From an uncultured Clostridia bacterium (lineage in GTDB: Bacteria > Bacillota > Clostridia > Lachnospirales > CAMVHY01), in assembly GCA_946415665.1 (NCBI GenBank), contig CAMKTI010000115.1, positions 1 through 5,433 on the forward strand: a DNA stretch of 5,433 nucleotides, in the 5' to 3' direction. Shown here in pieces: positions 1 through 5,253 of this stretch. The notes under the pieces were generated by a model. The model searched no databases. It was not told where the DNA came from and was given only the letters and a program-made list of their open reading frames with translations. Within the stretch, counting starts at the first letter, position 1, and every line of letters begins with the position of its first letter. Position numbers and translations under genes: made by a program.

Positions 1-139
1 TGCTCCTATTTTTTATCTTTCTTCATTATACCTTATTTTATAGTTTATTTTTTTTATTTTATTTGTGTAAACAGTGTCTAAATTTATTTTATATATTTTT
101 TCTGATGCTAAACATTTAAACAAAAAACAAATATAGAAA

Positions 140-168
140 TTGAAGAATGGATTTCTTTCTGATAAAAT
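140..168 (+). promoter_or_regulatory. Candidate sigma-A promoter for the Cys-rich membrane protein gene
   Basis: TTGAAG at 140-145 and TAAAAT at 163-168 are separated by exactly 17 bases. The -35 matches 4 of 6 consensus bases and the -10 matches 5 of 6. Transcription would begin near 175, leaving a leader of about 80 bases before the ATG at 256. A second pair, TTGAAA at 194 and TATAAA at 220, has a 20-base spacer and is less likely. In DNA this AT-rich, partial matches arise by chance, so this is a moderate call. Confidence 0.4.
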
Positions 169-174
169 ACAAAA

Positions 175-189
175 GCAGTTTGATACTGC
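175..189 (+). promoter_or_regulatory. Small stem-loop in the leader of the 256-1605 gene
   Basis: GCAGT at 175-179 pairs perfectly with ACTGC at 185-189 around the loop TTGAT. It lies at the predicted transcript start, where a 5' hairpin could stabilise the message. A second pairing, AAAACCA at 198-204 with TGGTTTT at 214-220, follows downstream. Neither is followed by a T run, so they do not look like + strand terminators. The function is inference only. Confidence 0.25.
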
Positions 190-241
190 GAAATTGAAAA
201 ACCATACGATTTTTGGTTTTATAAAGTAAATTAATTTTAGG

Positions 242-250
242 GGAGGTGAT
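242..250 (+). promoter_or_regulatory. Near-perfect Shine-Dalgarno site
   Basis: GGAGGTGAT is fully complementary to the 3' end of 16S rRNA and ends five bases before the ATG at 256. It is the strongest ribosome site in the window and fixes the start of the 449-residue protein. It also argues that this unrecognised gene is really translated. Confidence 0.85.
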
Positions 251-255
251 AGATA

Positions 256-1605
256 ATGGAGTACCAAATAGAAAAAAATGCAATTTCAGAATCTTCTTGG
301 ACTTTTTTAGAAATTTTAAAATACGGGTTTATTGTTTTTCTAATATTTATTTTAACTATTGGTATTCCAAGTGTAGCTGTTTTTCTTGGAATAAAATTTT
401 TGCCTGCGATGATTTTGTGGGCATTGTCTGATGGCTTCTGGTTAGTAAGCTTGTTCTGTGGTTGTGTCCCTGTTTTATGTACAGCGCTGGCAAGCGGAAT
501 TTTAATAGGATGTTTTTATGGTGCTTGTGCATTATTTCGTTATTTAAGTAGATTGAGTTACGCAAAAAATGAAGTGTTAAAATCAGAAAATCCTACGAGA
601 TGTAATTGGCTCAAGCGCATTCTTGCACTTTTTGGGTGTATAGCTTTTGGTTTGTCTACTGCTATTTTTCCAATATGTGTGTTGGTTTTAGCAGCTGATG
701 CTTTGTATATTGCAGTATGTCTAATTGCACTTGTTCTTTTGGTTTTATTTGGTATAGCGCAAGGCGGCGGATGCAGTAGGTGTGATTGTGATTGTGATCT
801 GCGAATTTGTGATTGTGATTGCGATTGTAGTTTTTTGTGGGGGTTACCTGGAGCAAAACCATTTTATTGTTGTTGGAAAATTGTTACTACAGGCGAAAAT
901 CCCATGTATAAAAAATATCATGAGTTAAGAAAAAATTGTTTTGCGGAAGTGAATAAATTGTTGAAAGGAGAGGCAGTCGAAAAACATGCTTTGGATAAAC
1001 TTTTAAATAATGTTAAAGATGTAAATAGCTCAGTTATAGAAAAACTTCGTTCAGAAATTATAAAAATAATACTTGAAAAAAAGATTATTCCTTTGGTTGT
1101 GGTATTAACAATTAAACAAAAAAAATCTGTTAAGGAAGTTTTCGGTTTGCAGATTGAAAATCAACAGCAATGCACTTTGAACTGCCAAAATTTTTGGACT
1201 GGCGCAAAAAAACTATTAAAAAGTGCAAACGAAAATAAACAAGACAATCAAAGTAATCTAGATGAATCTAGTCAATTGCCATCTAAAGCAGAAATAGAAA
1301 AAGTAAATCAAACAGAAAATATGGGAGACAATGCCGCTCCTAACATTCTTCAGATTAATCGACAAGATCAAATTACCATCAATGAAGATAAAAATAACAA
1401 TATAATCTCCACAAAAACAAAACATAATATTGATGTTAATTGTGACGACAAAGATAGAAAACAATTGATTACCACTTGGAATTCATGTTCATATTCCATA
1501 GAAAAATATTTAAATGAAGCAAAAAACCAATGTTCATTGTATAAAAATTTAATCCAAGAAGAAAAAAAACAAAAAGAAAGTAAAAACGAAATTACTATTA
1601 AATAG
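256..1605 (+). CDS. Cys-rich polytopic membrane protein with a Cys-Asp repeat, function unknown
   Basis: I do not recognise this 449-residue protein. Residues 23-94 are hydrophobic and probably form two or three membrane helices. Residues 95-121 are a basic loop (R95, R99, K104, K109, R115, K120, R121), presumably cytoplasmic. Two more helices follow at about 122-145 and 150-168. Directly after the last helix comes Gly-Gly-Gly-Cys and the alternation CDCDCDLRICDCDCDC (176-191), then Cys205-Cys206. By the positive-inside rule this cluster and the hydrophilic C-terminal part face the cytoplasm. The tail is Lys/Glu-rich with a hydrophobic patch near 277-286, and an Asn/Gln-rich low-complexity stretch at about 325-400. 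I count 25 cysteines, against 5 in the 418-residue peptidase downstream. Metal or redox binding by the CD cluster is a guess. The start is set by the excellent ribosome site, and the gene ends just before a terminator, so it is probably monocistronic. Reality as a gene: high; function: none assigned. Confidence 0.88.
   Translation: MEYQIEKNAISESSWTFLEILKYGFIVFLIFILTIGIPSVAVFLGIKFLPAMILWALSDGFWLVSLFCGCVPVLCTALASGILIGCFYGACALFRYLSRLSYAKNEVLKSENPTRCNWLKRILALFGCIAFGLSTAIFPICVLVLAADALYIAVCLIALVLLVLFGIAQGGGCSRCDCDCDLRICDCDCDCSFLWGLPGAKPFYCCWKIVTTGENPMYKKYHELRKNCFAEVNKLLKGEAVEKHALDKLLNNVKDVNSSVIEKLRSEIIKIILEKKIIPLVVVLTIKQKKSVKEVFGLQIENQQQCTLNCQNFWTGAKKLLKSANENKQDNQSNLDESSQLPSKAEIEKVNQTENMGDNAAPNILQINRQDQITINEDKNNNIISTKTKHNIDVNCDDKDRKQLITTWNSCSYSIEKYLNEAKNQCSLYKNLIQEEKKQKESKNEITIK
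781..828 (+). repeat. In-frame TGTGAT hexanucleotide repeat encoding (Cys-Asp)n
   Basis: Three perfect TGTGAT units (781-798) are followed by nine unrelated bases encoding Leu-Arg-Ile. A second block at 808-828 holds two TGTGAT units, one TGCGAT variant and a final TGT. Because the unit is six bases, gain or loss of a unit by slippage keeps the frame and only changes the number of Cys-Asp pairs. The codons are nearly identical (TGT, GAT), which fits recent expansion of a simple repeat rather than an old, codon-diversified motif. Confidence 0.85.
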
Positions 1606-1627
1606 GAATCGAATAATTATATCTTAC

Positions 1628-1663
1628 AACAGTCTTTGAAAAGAATCAGAAGGCTGTTTTTTT
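1628..1663 (+). terminator. Rho-independent terminator after the 449-residue protein gene
   Basis: AACAGTCT at 1628-1635 pairs with AGGCTGTT at 1651-1658, including one G-U pair. Further pairing inside the loop is possible with a bulge. Seven Ts run from 1657 to 1663. It lies 23 bases after the TAG at 1603-1605 and separates this gene from the VanW gene. Confidence 0.75.
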
Positions 1664-1678
1664 GTGTCGTAAAAATTT

Positions 1679-1720
1679 TGACTCAAAACAAGGCTTACAT
1701 ATTTTTTGGGACTGACTCAA
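1679..1720 (+). repeat. Paired TGACTCAA direct repeat upstream of the VanW gene
   Basis: TGACTCAA occurs at 1679-1686 and again at 1713-1720, 34 bases apart, and nowhere else that I can see in the window. The core TGACTCA is itself a near-palindrome around the central C. A TTGACT at 1678-1683 overlaps the first copy and could serve as a -35 element, but no convincing -10 follows at normal spacing. The pair could be a two-site operator for the VanW gene; this is inference. Confidence 0.35.
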
Positions 1721-1791
1721 TATTTTAAGCTTGATTTTTTATTAAAAATAAAACACACGCATATTTTTTATGTATATAAATTTTTTTTCGT

Positions 1792-1810
1792 TTGATAATA
1801 AATTTATCAA
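1792..1810 (+). promoter_or_regulatory. 19-bp inverted repeat just before the VanW ribosome site
   Basis: TTGATAATAAATTTATCAA has perfect 7-base arms (1792-1798 and 1804-1810) around a 5-base centre, and ends six bases before the AAAAGGAG ribosome site. It could be an operator bound by a dimeric repressor, or an RNA hairpin near the ribosome site. It is not a terminator because no T run follows. If translation began at the in-frame ATG at 1770 instead, the repeat would lie inside the coding sequence. Confidence 0.4.
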
Positions 1811-1816
1811 TCTAGT

Positions 1817-1824
1817 AAAAGGAG
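1817..1824 (+). promoter_or_regulatory. Ribosome binding site that fixes the VanW start
   Basis: AAAAGGAG lies eight bases before the ATG at 1833. The upstream in-frame ATG at 1770 has only AT-rich sequence before it and would add 21 residues in front of a typical Met-Lys-Lys signal start, so 1833 is preferred. Confidence 0.8.
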
Positions 1825-1832
1825 TTTGCTAC

Positions 1833-2399
1833 ATGAAAAAAATTACGGTCGCAATTTTAATTTTTTTGTTTGGACTGTTTTTGTTTGTCGATAAAAAAAA
1901 TCATCACGATAAAAATAATTTTATAGAAACTGAAGCAACAGAATTTGATGGTTACGAAAAAATTTCTGAGTTTGCAACGGAATTTAATACTAAAAGTTTT
2001 GGGCGTGCAGAAAATATAAAGTTGTCGGCCAAAAAAATTAATGGAAAGGAAATTTTACCCGGAGAAACTTTTTCTTATAACGAGACTGTTGGACCGACGA
2101 ATAAAAAAAATGGCTATAAAAAAGCTCAAATTTTTATAAAAGGCAAAAAATCAAAAGGATATGGCGGAGGAAGTTGTCAGGTTAGCAGCACGTTATATAA
2201 TGCTGTTTTAAAAGCAAATTTAAAAGTTACGGAAAGACATCCTCATTCGCTCGAAGTAAAATATGTTGAACAGGATAAAGACGCTGCGACATCTTATGGC
2301 GGCAAGGATTTTAAATTCGTGAACGACAAAGATTATAAAATAAAAATTAATAGTTATGTTTATGAAAATAAAATTGTTGTTGCGTTATATAAAGTGTAA
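1833..2399 (+). CDS. VanW family protein, minimal stand-alone domain
   Basis: This 188-residue protein is an almost bare VanW domain (about residues 47-188). Family landmarks are in order: the S-F-G-R-x-x-N-I-x-L-S-A block near 55-66, I-L-P-G-E-T-F-S-Y-N at 74-83, V-G with a following G-Y, the signature GGGSCQVSSTLYNAV (111-125) with Cys115, R-H-P-H-S at 135-139, and the closing D-A-A-x-S-Y-G-x-x-D-F segment with F-V-N. Residues 1-3 are Met-Lys-Lys and 4-19 are hydrophobic, giving a signal peptide or membrane anchor with no lipobox Cys, so the domain should lie outside the membrane. VanW was named from vancomycin-resistance clusters, but its biochemical role is not established. Many family members carry extra peptidoglycan-binding or G5 domains; this one has none, and no van genes are nearby, so resistance should not be inferred. 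It is probably transcribed alone, with repeat elements in its leader. Confidence 0.9.
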   Translation: MKKITVAILIFLFGLFLFVDKKNHHDKNNFIETEATEFDGYEKISEFATEFNTKSFGRAENIKLSAKKINGKEILPGETFSYNETVGPTNKKNGYKKAQIFIKGKKSKGYGGGSCQVSSTLYNAVLKANLKVTERHPHSLEVKYVEQDKDAATSYGGKDFKFVNDKDYKIKINSYVYENKIVVALYKV

Positions 2400-2407
2400 T
2401 TTTTTTT
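2385..2407 (+). terminator. Weak possible terminator after the VanW gene
   Basis: TTATA at 2385-2389 can pair with TGTAA at 2395-2399 around a 5-base loop, followed by eight Ts at 2400-2407. The stem is short, AU-only apart from a G-U pair, and lies inside the last codons, so readthrough into the peptidase gene is likely even if it works. Confidence 0.25.
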
Positions 2408-2413
2408 AGATTA

Positions 2414-2442
2414 TTGGATGCAAAAAAATTATTGTTTATAAT
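2414..2442 (+). promoter_or_regulatory. Candidate sigma-A promoter of the peptidase-dut operon
   Basis: TTGGAT at 2414-2419 and a perfect TATAAT at 2437-2442 are separated by exactly 17 bases. The -35 shares only TTG with consensus. Transcription would start near 2449, giving a leader of about 36 bases to the ATG at 2485. Confidence 0.55.
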
Positions 2443-2484
2443 TTCGCAGTGCGATGAAAAATAAAATTTAAAGGGGAAAAAAAT

Positions 2485-3741
2485 ATGTATGAAATAAATA
2501 CGCTTGATAACGGAATAAAAATTGTCAGCGAAAATATTTCGTTTGTGCGGTCAATAAGTTTTGGGATTTGGGTAAAAGTTGGTTCACAAAACGAAGATTT
2601 AAATATAAACGGAATTTCACATTTTATAGAACATATGATTTTTAAAGGAACGGATAAACGTAGTGCAAAAGATATTGCTGAACAAATGGATGAGATTGGC
2701 GGGCAAATAAATGCGTTTACGACAAAACAAATGACTTGCTTTTATTTTAAGATTTTGGATAAAAATTTTGATAAAGCGCTAGAAATTATGGCAGATATGT
2801 TTTTGAATTCGAGTTTTAGTGACGAAGAAATAGAACGCGAAAAACAAGTTGTAATCGAAGAAATAAATATGTATGAAGATACGCCTGAAGAATTAGTTTT
2901 TGAGTTGATGCATCAAAAAGTTTTTGATGGTAGTAGTTTGGCTTGGCCAATTTTAGGAAGTATTGATAATGTAAAATCGTTTTCGCATGAGAAACTAAAA
3001 AATTATTATGAAAAAAATTATTTTGGCGAAAATATAATTATAAGTGTCGCAGGAAATTTTGAAACGAGAGAAATGCTAGAGAAAATAAAAAAATATTTTG
3101 GCGGAATAAAAAATAATCGCGCAGAGAAAAAAAATTTGGAAGTAAAATATAAAAATGATTTTGTGATTAAAAAAAAGGATATAGAACAAGTTCATATTTG
3201 TTTAGGATTTCCCGGAGTAAAAAATTTGGTCGAGAAAATTTATGTTTTGGCTGTGTTTAATAATATCTTTGGCTGTGGGATGAGTTCGCGTTTATATCAA
3301 AAAATACGCGAGGAAAATGGTTTGGCTTATTCTGTTTTTTCTTATAATTATAGTTATGAAAAAGTTGGATTGTTTAATATTTATGCAGGAATTAATCCGA
3401 GTAAAGTAGAAGATTGTTTGAAATTTATAATTCACGAGATAAAAAATCTTGATGTTAATTTGATAAGTCAAAAAGAATTGTCGAAATCAAAAGAGCAATT
3501 AAAAGCAAGTTATTTATTAAATTTGGAAAGTTCGTCGAGCAGAATGAATTCGCTTGGAAGATATATGGTTTTTTATAATAAAATTTTAACTTCGGAAGAA
3601 ATTATTGATGAGATAGATAAAATTAATTTGGATGATATTTATAGTTTGATAAGAGAAATTTTTGATTTTAGTAAAATAAGTTTGTCTTGTGTTGCGCGAG
3701 ATAATTATGATTTAAAAAAAATAGTTGGAGAAAATATATAG
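2485..3741 (+). CDS. M16B family zinc peptidase (processing-peptidase-like)
   Basis: This 418-residue protein has the usual length of a single-chain bacterial M16B peptidase related to the mitochondrial processing peptidase beta subunit and Bacillus YmxG/MlpA. The inverted zinc motif HxxEH is H46-F-I-E49-H50: the two His bind zinc and Glu49 is the catalytic base. The third zinc ligand is Glu126 in the V-V-I-E-E-I stretch, 76 residues after H50, the family spacing. The F-K-G-T and Q-I-N-A-F-T blocks follow the active site. The C-terminal half-domain (about 220-418) carries the conserved SSRLYQKIREENGLAYS segment (267-283) used in substrate binding. All catalytic residues are present and there is no signal peptide, so it is probably a cytoplasmic oligopeptide- or presequence-cleaving enzyme; the natural substrate is unknown. 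AAGGGG at 2471-2476 precedes the ATG by eight bases. The TAG overlaps the dut GTG, so the two are co-translated. Confidence 0.93.
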   Translation: MYEINTLDNGIKIVSENISFVRSISFGIWVKVGSQNEDLNINGISHFIEHMIFKGTDKRSAKDIAEQMDEIGGQINAFTTKQMTCFYFKILDKNFDKALEIMADMFLNSSFSDEEIEREKQVVIEEINMYEDTPEELVFELMHQKVFDGSSLAWPILGSIDNVKSFSHEKLKNYYEKNYFGENIIISVAGNFETREMLEKIKKYFGGIKNNRAEKKNLEVKYKNDFVIKKKDIEQVHICLGFPGVKNLVEKIYVLAVFNNIFGCGMSSRLYQKIREENGLAYSVFSYNYSYEKVGLFNIYAGINPSKVEDCLKFIIHEIKNLDVNLISQKELSKSKEQLKASYLLNLESSSSRMNSLGRYMVFYNKILTSEEIIDEIDKINLDDIYSLIREIFDFSKISLSCVARDNYDLKKIVGENI

Positions 3742-3743
3742 TG
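3727..3743 (+). promoter_or_regulatory. dut ribosome site and TAGTG stop-start overlap
   Basis: GGAG at 3727-3730 lies inside the end of the peptidase gene, ten bases before the GTG at 3741. The G of the peptidase TAG is the first base of that GTG. This arrangement is typical of translational coupling and supports GTG as the real start. The first ATG (Met23, 3807) would remove the L-P-x-P-K-Y-M-T lead-in to motif 1. Confidence 0.7.
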
Positions 3744-4208
3744 GAAGAAAATAATTTTTATATAAATAAAGACGAAAGTGCAAAAGATTTGCCTTTGCCA
3801 AAATATATGACAGAATTTGCATCAGGAATGGATTTATATGCAAATGTTTTTGAGCCAGTAAAAATTCCCGTAGGGAAAATAAAATTAGTACCGACGGGAA
3901 TAAAAATTATTTTGCCAAAAAATTTTGAAGCACAAGTAAGATCTCGTAGTGGATTAAGTTTGAACTCTGGAATAATAGTTTTAAATGCGCCGGGAACAAT
4001 TGATGCTGATTATCGTGGCGAAATAAAAATTATTTTAATAAATTTGGGTGAAAAAGATTTTTTTGTTTCACGTGGTGATAGAATTGCGCAATTAGTTATA
4101 AATAAAGTTTACAGGCCTGAATTTAAATTGATTGATGATAAAAGTTATTTGGATTTTAATTTTAAAACACAAAGAGATAAAAACGGATTTGGTCATACGG
4201 GAATTTAA
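3741..4208 (+). CDS. dut: dUTP diphosphatase (dUTPase), trimeric type
   Basis: The enzyme hydrolyses dUTP to dUMP and diphosphate, keeping uracil out of DNA and supplying dUMP for thymidylate synthesis; it acts in the cytoplasm as a homotrimer. All five motifs of the trimeric family are present in 155 residues: motif 1 ASGMDLYA (27-34), motif 2 RSRSGLS (67-73), motif 3 GTIDADYRGEI (85-95) with the catalytic Asp88 and the Tyr91 uracil pocket, motif 4 RGDRIAQLVI (111-120), and motif 5 near 145-154. Motif 5 reads RDKNGFGHTG, so the usual second Gly is Asn and the usual Ser is His; the phosphate-contacting Arg, the Phe and the Thr-Gly are kept, so activity is expected. It begins with GTG, overlapping the M16 peptidase stop by one base, and ends before a strong terminator. 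Confidence 0.96.
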   Translation: MEENNFYINKDESAKDLPLPKYMTEFASGMDLYANVFEPVKIPVGKIKLVPTGIKIILPKNFEAQVRSRSGLSLNSGIIVLNAPGTIDADYRGEIKIILINLGEKDFFVSRGDRIAQLVINKVYRPEFKLIDDKSYLDFNFKTQRDKNGFGHTGI

Positions 4209-4241
4209 ATATAAAAATAAAAAATAAAGAGCAAAAAATAG

Positions 4242-4268
4242 AGCGCGAGTTTAGCTCGCGTTTTTTTT
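4242..4268 (+). terminator. Strong rho-independent terminator of the peptidase-dut operon
   Basis: CGCGAG at 4244-4249 pairs perfectly with CTCGCG at 4255-4260 around the loop TTTAG. It can be extended by one G-U and one A-U pair, and is followed by eight Ts at 4261-4268. The GC-rich stem stands out in this AT-rich DNA. It lies about 35 bases after the dut TAA and closes the operon. Confidence 0.92.
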
Positions 4269-4350
4269 GTATCAAAATAGAACTTAAATTCGTTGGATTA
4301 TATATTTTTGGATTGAAATTAAATTCATGTAAAAATATTTTTGTTATCTC

Positions 4351-4379
4351 TTGACAAATAAAAATTTTTGTTTTATAAT
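4351..4379 (+). promoter_or_regulatory. Full-consensus sigma-A promoter
   Basis: TTGACA at 4351-4356 and TATAAT at 4374-4379 are separated by exactly 17 bases, a perfect match to consensus in both boxes. Transcription should start near 4386, leaving about 32 bases to the ATG at 4418. The spacer contains A5T5 with flanking AAA and TTT (4356-4373), a roughly symmetric A-tract that may bend DNA or be a protein site, though AT richness could produce it by chance. It drives the unrecognised genes at 4418-5253. Confidence 0.88.
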
Positions 4380-4417
4380 TTATAGTGTTGTAAAAAATTT
4401 TTAGAAGAAGATTTAAG

Positions 4418-4918
4418 ATGAGTGAAAAATTAGAAGATGGACAAGTATTTCTTAAGTCATACGATGATTTTCAATCATTTGTTAATAAAAAAATTGATGA
4501 ACAAACTCGTTTGGAATTGTCGCTTGCTAGAGCGCATGCTGAATGGGTTTTTGTACAAAATCTATTGGATATTTTGAAATCAGAGAATAAATTTTTAAGT
4601 AAAGACAAATTTATTAACTTAGTATCAGCGAAAAAACTGCGTATGGGGGATCCTTATAATCACTTCGGGACAGAGGGCGGGGGGTCGGCATGTGATCGAG
4701 CAAACAGGTGGTATCAAGAGAATAAGAAAGATACGCTGCAAGAACGAGAAGCATATTGGGATAATGTAAAAAAATGTCTTTTTGGTAATCCTAAAGATAG
4801 TACCCGCGGATTGATAAATATTGATAATTTAACAAATAACGATATAGGAGAAATTATTAATTTAATTTGTTCAGATTTGACAATAAAAGATGAAGAATCA
4901 TTTTTCACTCGTGAATGA
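4418..4918 (+). CDS. Soluble protein of unknown function, possibly 5' part of a broken gene
   Basis: I do not recognise this 166-residue protein. It has no signal peptide or membrane helix and looks cytoplasmic. Residues 23-55 form a probable amphipathic helix (R-L-E-L-S-L-A-R-A-H-A-E-W). Residues 76-98 carry a Gly-rich turn (F-G-T-E-G-G-G-S-A-C-D-R-A-N-R-W) encoded by an unusually G-rich stretch, and 100-120 are charged and helical with two Trp around it (W98, W114). A perfect promoter precedes it, but the ribosome site (AGAAGAAG, 4403-4410) is weak. The 3' end overlaps the next frame by 29 bases. Dropping one T from the T5 run at 4901-4905 would fuse it smoothly to the membrane protein that follows (E-E-S-F then S-L-V-N-E-K), so the last few residues may be an artefact of a frameshift. 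Real translation is likely because of the promoter and clean frame; the function is unknown. Confidence 0.68.
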   Translation: MSEKLEDGQVFLKSYDDFQSFVNKKIDEQTRLELSLARAHAEWVFVQNLLDILKSENKFLSKDKFINLVSAKKLRMGDPYNHFGTEGGGSACDRANRWYQENKKDTLQEREAYWDNVKKCLFGNPKDSTRGLINIDNLTNNDIGEIINLICSDLTIKDEESFFTRE

Positions 4919-5189
4919 AAAACAATTAACTAATAATTTTGTTAAATATAAACAACCGTCTAATAAGCAAAATACCAATAATAATAAAAAAAGATTAATT
5001 GCCACAGTAATTTTATTGCTACTTGGAATTATTTTATTTGTTGTAACTTTGATCATAGGTTTGAAAAGTATACTTGTCATTTTGTTATTTTTGTTGTCTT
5101 TAATTACGATAACGGTTGGTGTGACATGTCTGTTTTGGAAAAAAATTAATGAATATTTTAAATCAGTGTTGTTCACAAATCAAAAGTAA
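4890..5189 (+). CDS. Small two-helix membrane protein, possibly middle part of a broken gene
   Basis: This 99-residue frame has a hydrophilic, Asn/Gln/Lys-rich N-terminal stretch (1-35), then two hydrophobic helices at about 36-57 and 60-82 joined by a tight Gly-Leu-Lys turn. Lys33, Lys34 and Arg35 before and Lys84, Lys85 after predict both ends inside the cell. I do not recognise a family. As a separate gene its ATG at 4890 lies 29 bases inside the previous gene and lacks a clear ribosome site; an in-frame GTG at 4911 has none either. Translation would depend on coupling. The alternative is that it continues the 4418 frame after a one-base shift at 4901-4905. The linker-like composition of residues 6-35 fits a spacer between a soluble domain and a membrane hairpin. 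It may in turn continue into the frame ending at 5253. Confidence 0.5.
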   Translation: MKNHFSLVNEKQLTNNFVKYKQPSNKQNTNNNKKRLIATVILLLLGIILFVVTLIIGLKSILVILLFLLSLITITVGVTCLFWKKINEYFKSVLFTNQK

Positions 5190-5253
5190 TGCTGTTGATA
5201 AAAGTTTAGGTGACATAAATAACGGTAAAGAAGGACCAATTTCATATAGATAG
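5149..5253 (+). other. Coding-like third-frame tail, probable displaced C-terminus
   Basis: From the ATG at 5149 to the TAG at 5251-5253 there is an open frame of 34 residues that is hydrophilic and protein-like, ending in D-I-N-N-G-K-E-G-P-I-S-Y-R. It has no ribosome site and overlaps the 99-residue membrane protein frame. Removing one A from the A7 run at 5139-5145 would join it after Trp-Lys-Lys of that protein and extend it to about 120 residues. I read it as a displaced C-terminal tail rather than an independent gene; a chance frame is also possible at this length. Confidence 0.35.

Noticed and set aside
185..195. ACTGCGAAATT here is the exact reverse complement of 2440-2450, both near predicted transcript starts
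   Set aside because: An 11-base match is expected about by chance in 5.4 kb of AT-rich DNA, and there is no further extension.
13..267. 84-codon open frame on the minus strand at the left edge
   Set aside because: It starts inside the coding sequence of the 449-residue protein and runs back through its leader, covering that gene's promoter and ribosome site. No ribosome site of its own, composition of translated AT-rich non-coding DNA.
662..862. Minus-strand open frame with a striking His-Asn repeat
   Set aside because: The His-Asn run is the antisense reading of the TGTGAT repeat; the frame lies wholly inside the well-supported 449-residue gene and lacks a ribosome site.
1833..2399. Vancomycin resistance locus
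   Set aside because: VanW-domain proteins are widespread without resistance, and none of the core resistance genes (vanH, vanA/B ligase, vanX, vanR, vanS) is in the window.
5139..5145. Programmed -1 ribosomal frameshift at the A7 run
   Set aside because: A -1 shift leads to the wrong frame; reaching the coding-like tail needs one base to be skipped (+1) or lost. No downstream pseudoknot-like structure was seen.
4898..5176. Minus-strand 92-codon hydrophobic frame
   Set aside because: It is the antisense of the two-helix membrane protein. Hydrophobic codons often leave a hydrophobic, open antisense frame. No promoter or ribosome site on that strand.
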